Assembly: GCA_035653295.1 (NCBI GenBank)
Contig: DASRCB010000320.1
Span: 1-6,667, forward strand
DNA: 6,667 nt
Reading direction: 5' to 3'
Origin: DASRCB01 sp035653295
GTDB lineage: Bacteria > Acidobacteriota > Terriglobia > Bryobacterales > Bryobacteraceae
Below are positions 5,731-6,667 of this stretch, one piece after another. Both the position numbers and the translations under genes were made by a program. The notes under the pieces are model-generated. The model saw nothing but the letters and a program-made list of their open reading frames with translations, was not told where the DNA came from and did no database searches. How positions within the stretch are numbered: the first letter of the stretch is position 1; each line of letters starts with the position of its first letter.

Positions 5731-6432
5731 ATGTCTCGAATAATAGTGAGTGTTTTCGCCTTAGGGTTGCTGCCTTCAAGTCTTCATGCTGATGCAGCTC
5801 CGGTACACGTGAACGTTCTGGACCAGACAGAGGCCGCATTTCCAAACGTACTCGTCATCATAAAATCACTGGACCGGAAAACGGAAGTTTCGCGCGCGCT
5901 TACGGATGCACGCGGGGGTGTTCCTCAGCAGGAAGTCGCGCCGGGAATGTATCGGATCATTGCCACGTGTCCATACGGAATCTGCGAAACGAAGGTAAAA
6001 GAGATTTTGGTCCGAGATGCGCCGGTGCAGCTGCAAATGACGGTGGACGTCGCTCCCACACGAGGGAATACGTTTCAGACCGGCCCCGCCAGGACGCTCA
6101 AGGTTGAAGTCTCGGACAACCAGGGCAGGCCTGCGAACCGCGCGGAGGTGCTGGTACGCGATGCGGAAGCTCGGAATGAACGATGGTATAGAACGGCATC
6201 TGACGGCACGGTCTCAGTTGATCTTCCGGACGGCCCCGTAACAGTGGTTGTGTTGTATGCGGGGACGCTAACATCGAAGACCCTTAGCCAGGCGACAGTG
6301 AACGAACTCTTGCGCAGCGGTGCGCCTGTTAGGGATCCGCCTGCGGTAGCCCGGAGCGCATCGCGCCGGCTTGCTGTTGAGCCCGCAAACACTTCCTCAA
6401 CCCGACGACCAGCGCCGTGCCTCGTGGGTTAG
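5731..6432 (+). CDS. Small secreted protein with two Ig/transthyretin-like folds
   Basis: The 233-aa product has a signal peptide, MSRIIVSVFALGLLPSSLHA, with likely cleavage after A20. Residues 25-107 resemble the carboxypeptidase-regulatory-like (prealbumin-type) fold: VHVNVLDQTEAAFPNVLV, a TDARGGV turn and PGMYRI. The pair C80/C85 (CPYGIC) could form a disulfide. A second similar unit covers about 112-168 (LKVEVSDNQGRPANRAEVLV, ASDGTVSVDLPDGPV). After about residue 185 the sequence loses fold-like character. Its last 12 codons overlap the 3' end of the antisense XRE relic, so the C-terminus may be acquired or shifted. ATG 5731 was chosen because it puts the signal peptide at the N-terminus; the TTG at 5668 would add 21 charged residues. 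Its own ribosome site is weak (GGA 7 nt upstream). The function is unknown. Confidence 0.7.
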   Translation: MSRIIVSVFALGLLPSSLHADAAPVHVNVLDQTEAAFPNVLVIIKSLDRKTEVSRALTDARGGVPQQEVAPGMYRIIATCPYGICETKVKEILVRDAPVQLQMTVDVAPTRGNTFQTGPARTLKVEVSDNQGRPANRAEVLVRDAEARNERWYRTASDGTVSVDLPDGPVTVVVLYAGTLTSKTLSQATVNELLRSGAPVRDPPAVARSASRRLAVEPANTSSTRRPAPCLVG

Positions 6433-6667
6433 GATCATTGAGTCGAGCAGTGACTTCGACACCTTTTCTCCTCGGCGGAGAAGCGCGACACGGCCTCGAA
6501 CTATAAGCGCAGCTCGTCATCCGGGCCGCGCTCGTCTTTGCCGAACAGCGGGTGGTCGGCGGACACGCCGAGCGCGACGGCCAGTTTGCGGATGACCTTT
6601 CAAGGGTGGACCAGCGAGATCTACACCGACTTCGCCAACGTGGACACCCGTTTGGTTGCCCAGGGTA
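6397..6667 (-). pseudogene. Decayed XRE-family regulator gene, running off the right edge
   Basis: Minus-strand reading gives VIRKLAVALGVSAD (6594-6553), then KDERGPDDELRL (6539-6504), an in-frame TAG (6503-6501), FEAVSRFSAEEK, and a -1-type frameshift near 6463-6468. It resumes as KVSKSLLDSMILTHEARRW and ends at TGA 6399-6397. This is the C-terminal half of a common Cro/C1-type regulator, which from memory reads ..VIRKLAVAL..KDERGPDDELRLQFEAVSRF..EEKKVVK.LL..MILKHEARRW. The stop replaces the expected Gln. Upstream (6601-6667) a shifted frame gives LGNQTGVHVGEV..LAGPPL, which faintly follows the HTH part (LADRVGIHVVQIRRYEAG), so the N-terminal half is more degraded and shifted again around 6600. 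The gene cannot make a full protein. Its end overlaps the secreted-protein gene by 36 nt on the opposite strand. Confidence 0.75.
6517..6533 (-). repeat. Right copy of the 17-bp inverted repeat
   Basis: This is the exact reverse complement of 5710-5726 and lies in the ERGPD segment of the decayed XRE gene. It suggests that a piece of a related gene once lay near 5710, or that a GC-rich motif matched by chance. Confidence 0.5.

Noticed and set aside
5606..5845. 79-codon minus-strand frame across the intergenic gap
   Set aside because: It is antisense to the signal-peptide region of the secreted gene and has no recognisable content.
6592..6667. Plus-strand frame MTFQGWTSEIYTDFANVDTR at the right edge as a new gene start
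   Set aside because: The opposite strand aligns, with shifts, to the HTH half of the XRE relic, and there is no ribosome site. It is most likely an antisense shadow.

Overview
The window is high-GC bacterial DNA with short intergenic gaps. The best guess at a host is an acidobacterium of the Solibacter/Bryobacter type. This rests on recognising, from memory, the repeated Cys-containing 'SVSPxSGxGxxQxFTFTYSDxNGxxDLxSVY' domain and the styles of the XRE and toxin-antitoxin proteins. It is inference, not a search result.

Layout. Positions 1-229 hold no gene that can be assigned. One very large plus-strand gene (230-4297, 1355 aa) encodes a secreted protein. It has a signal peptide, a long Asp-box (BNR/sortilin/GH74-like) beta-propeller region, one Ig-like domain, and three tandem copies of a ~147-residue domain with two conserved cysteines. 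A dense run of GC-rich inverted repeats (4311-4436) follows its stop codon at once. It probably includes the transcription end and may be a structured intergenic repeat. About 250 bases with no recognisable content follow.

The minus strand from 5508 down to 4684 carries three overlapping genes: an XRE-family regulator, a small acidic antitoxin-like protein, and a RelE/ParE-type toxin. The regulator overlaps the antitoxin by 11 nt, and the antitoxin overlaps the toxin by 1 nt (TGATG). A 19-bp near-perfect palindrome upstream sits on the -10 of the best minus-strand promoter, so an autoregulated three-gene toxin-antitoxin operon is the simplest reading. The layout resembles the known PaaR-PaaA-ParE systems. 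The regulator appears to lack the linker usually found between its HTH and its C-terminal helix.

A small secreted protein of two Ig/transthyretin-like folds (5731-6432, plus strand) comes next. It converges on, and overlaps by 36 nt, the 3' end of a decayed XRE-type regulator gene on the minus strand (6397 to beyond the window end). That relic has an in-frame stop and at least one frameshift. A 17-bp perfect inverted repeat links the relic to the segment just upstream of the secreted gene. The right half of the window therefore looks like a small accessory island of regulators, a toxin-antitoxin module and gene debris beside a large surface or secreted protein. I did not find a clearly new system. 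The most useful leads are the three-gene TA operon with its operator, the hairpin array, and the tandem Cys-domain repeats.
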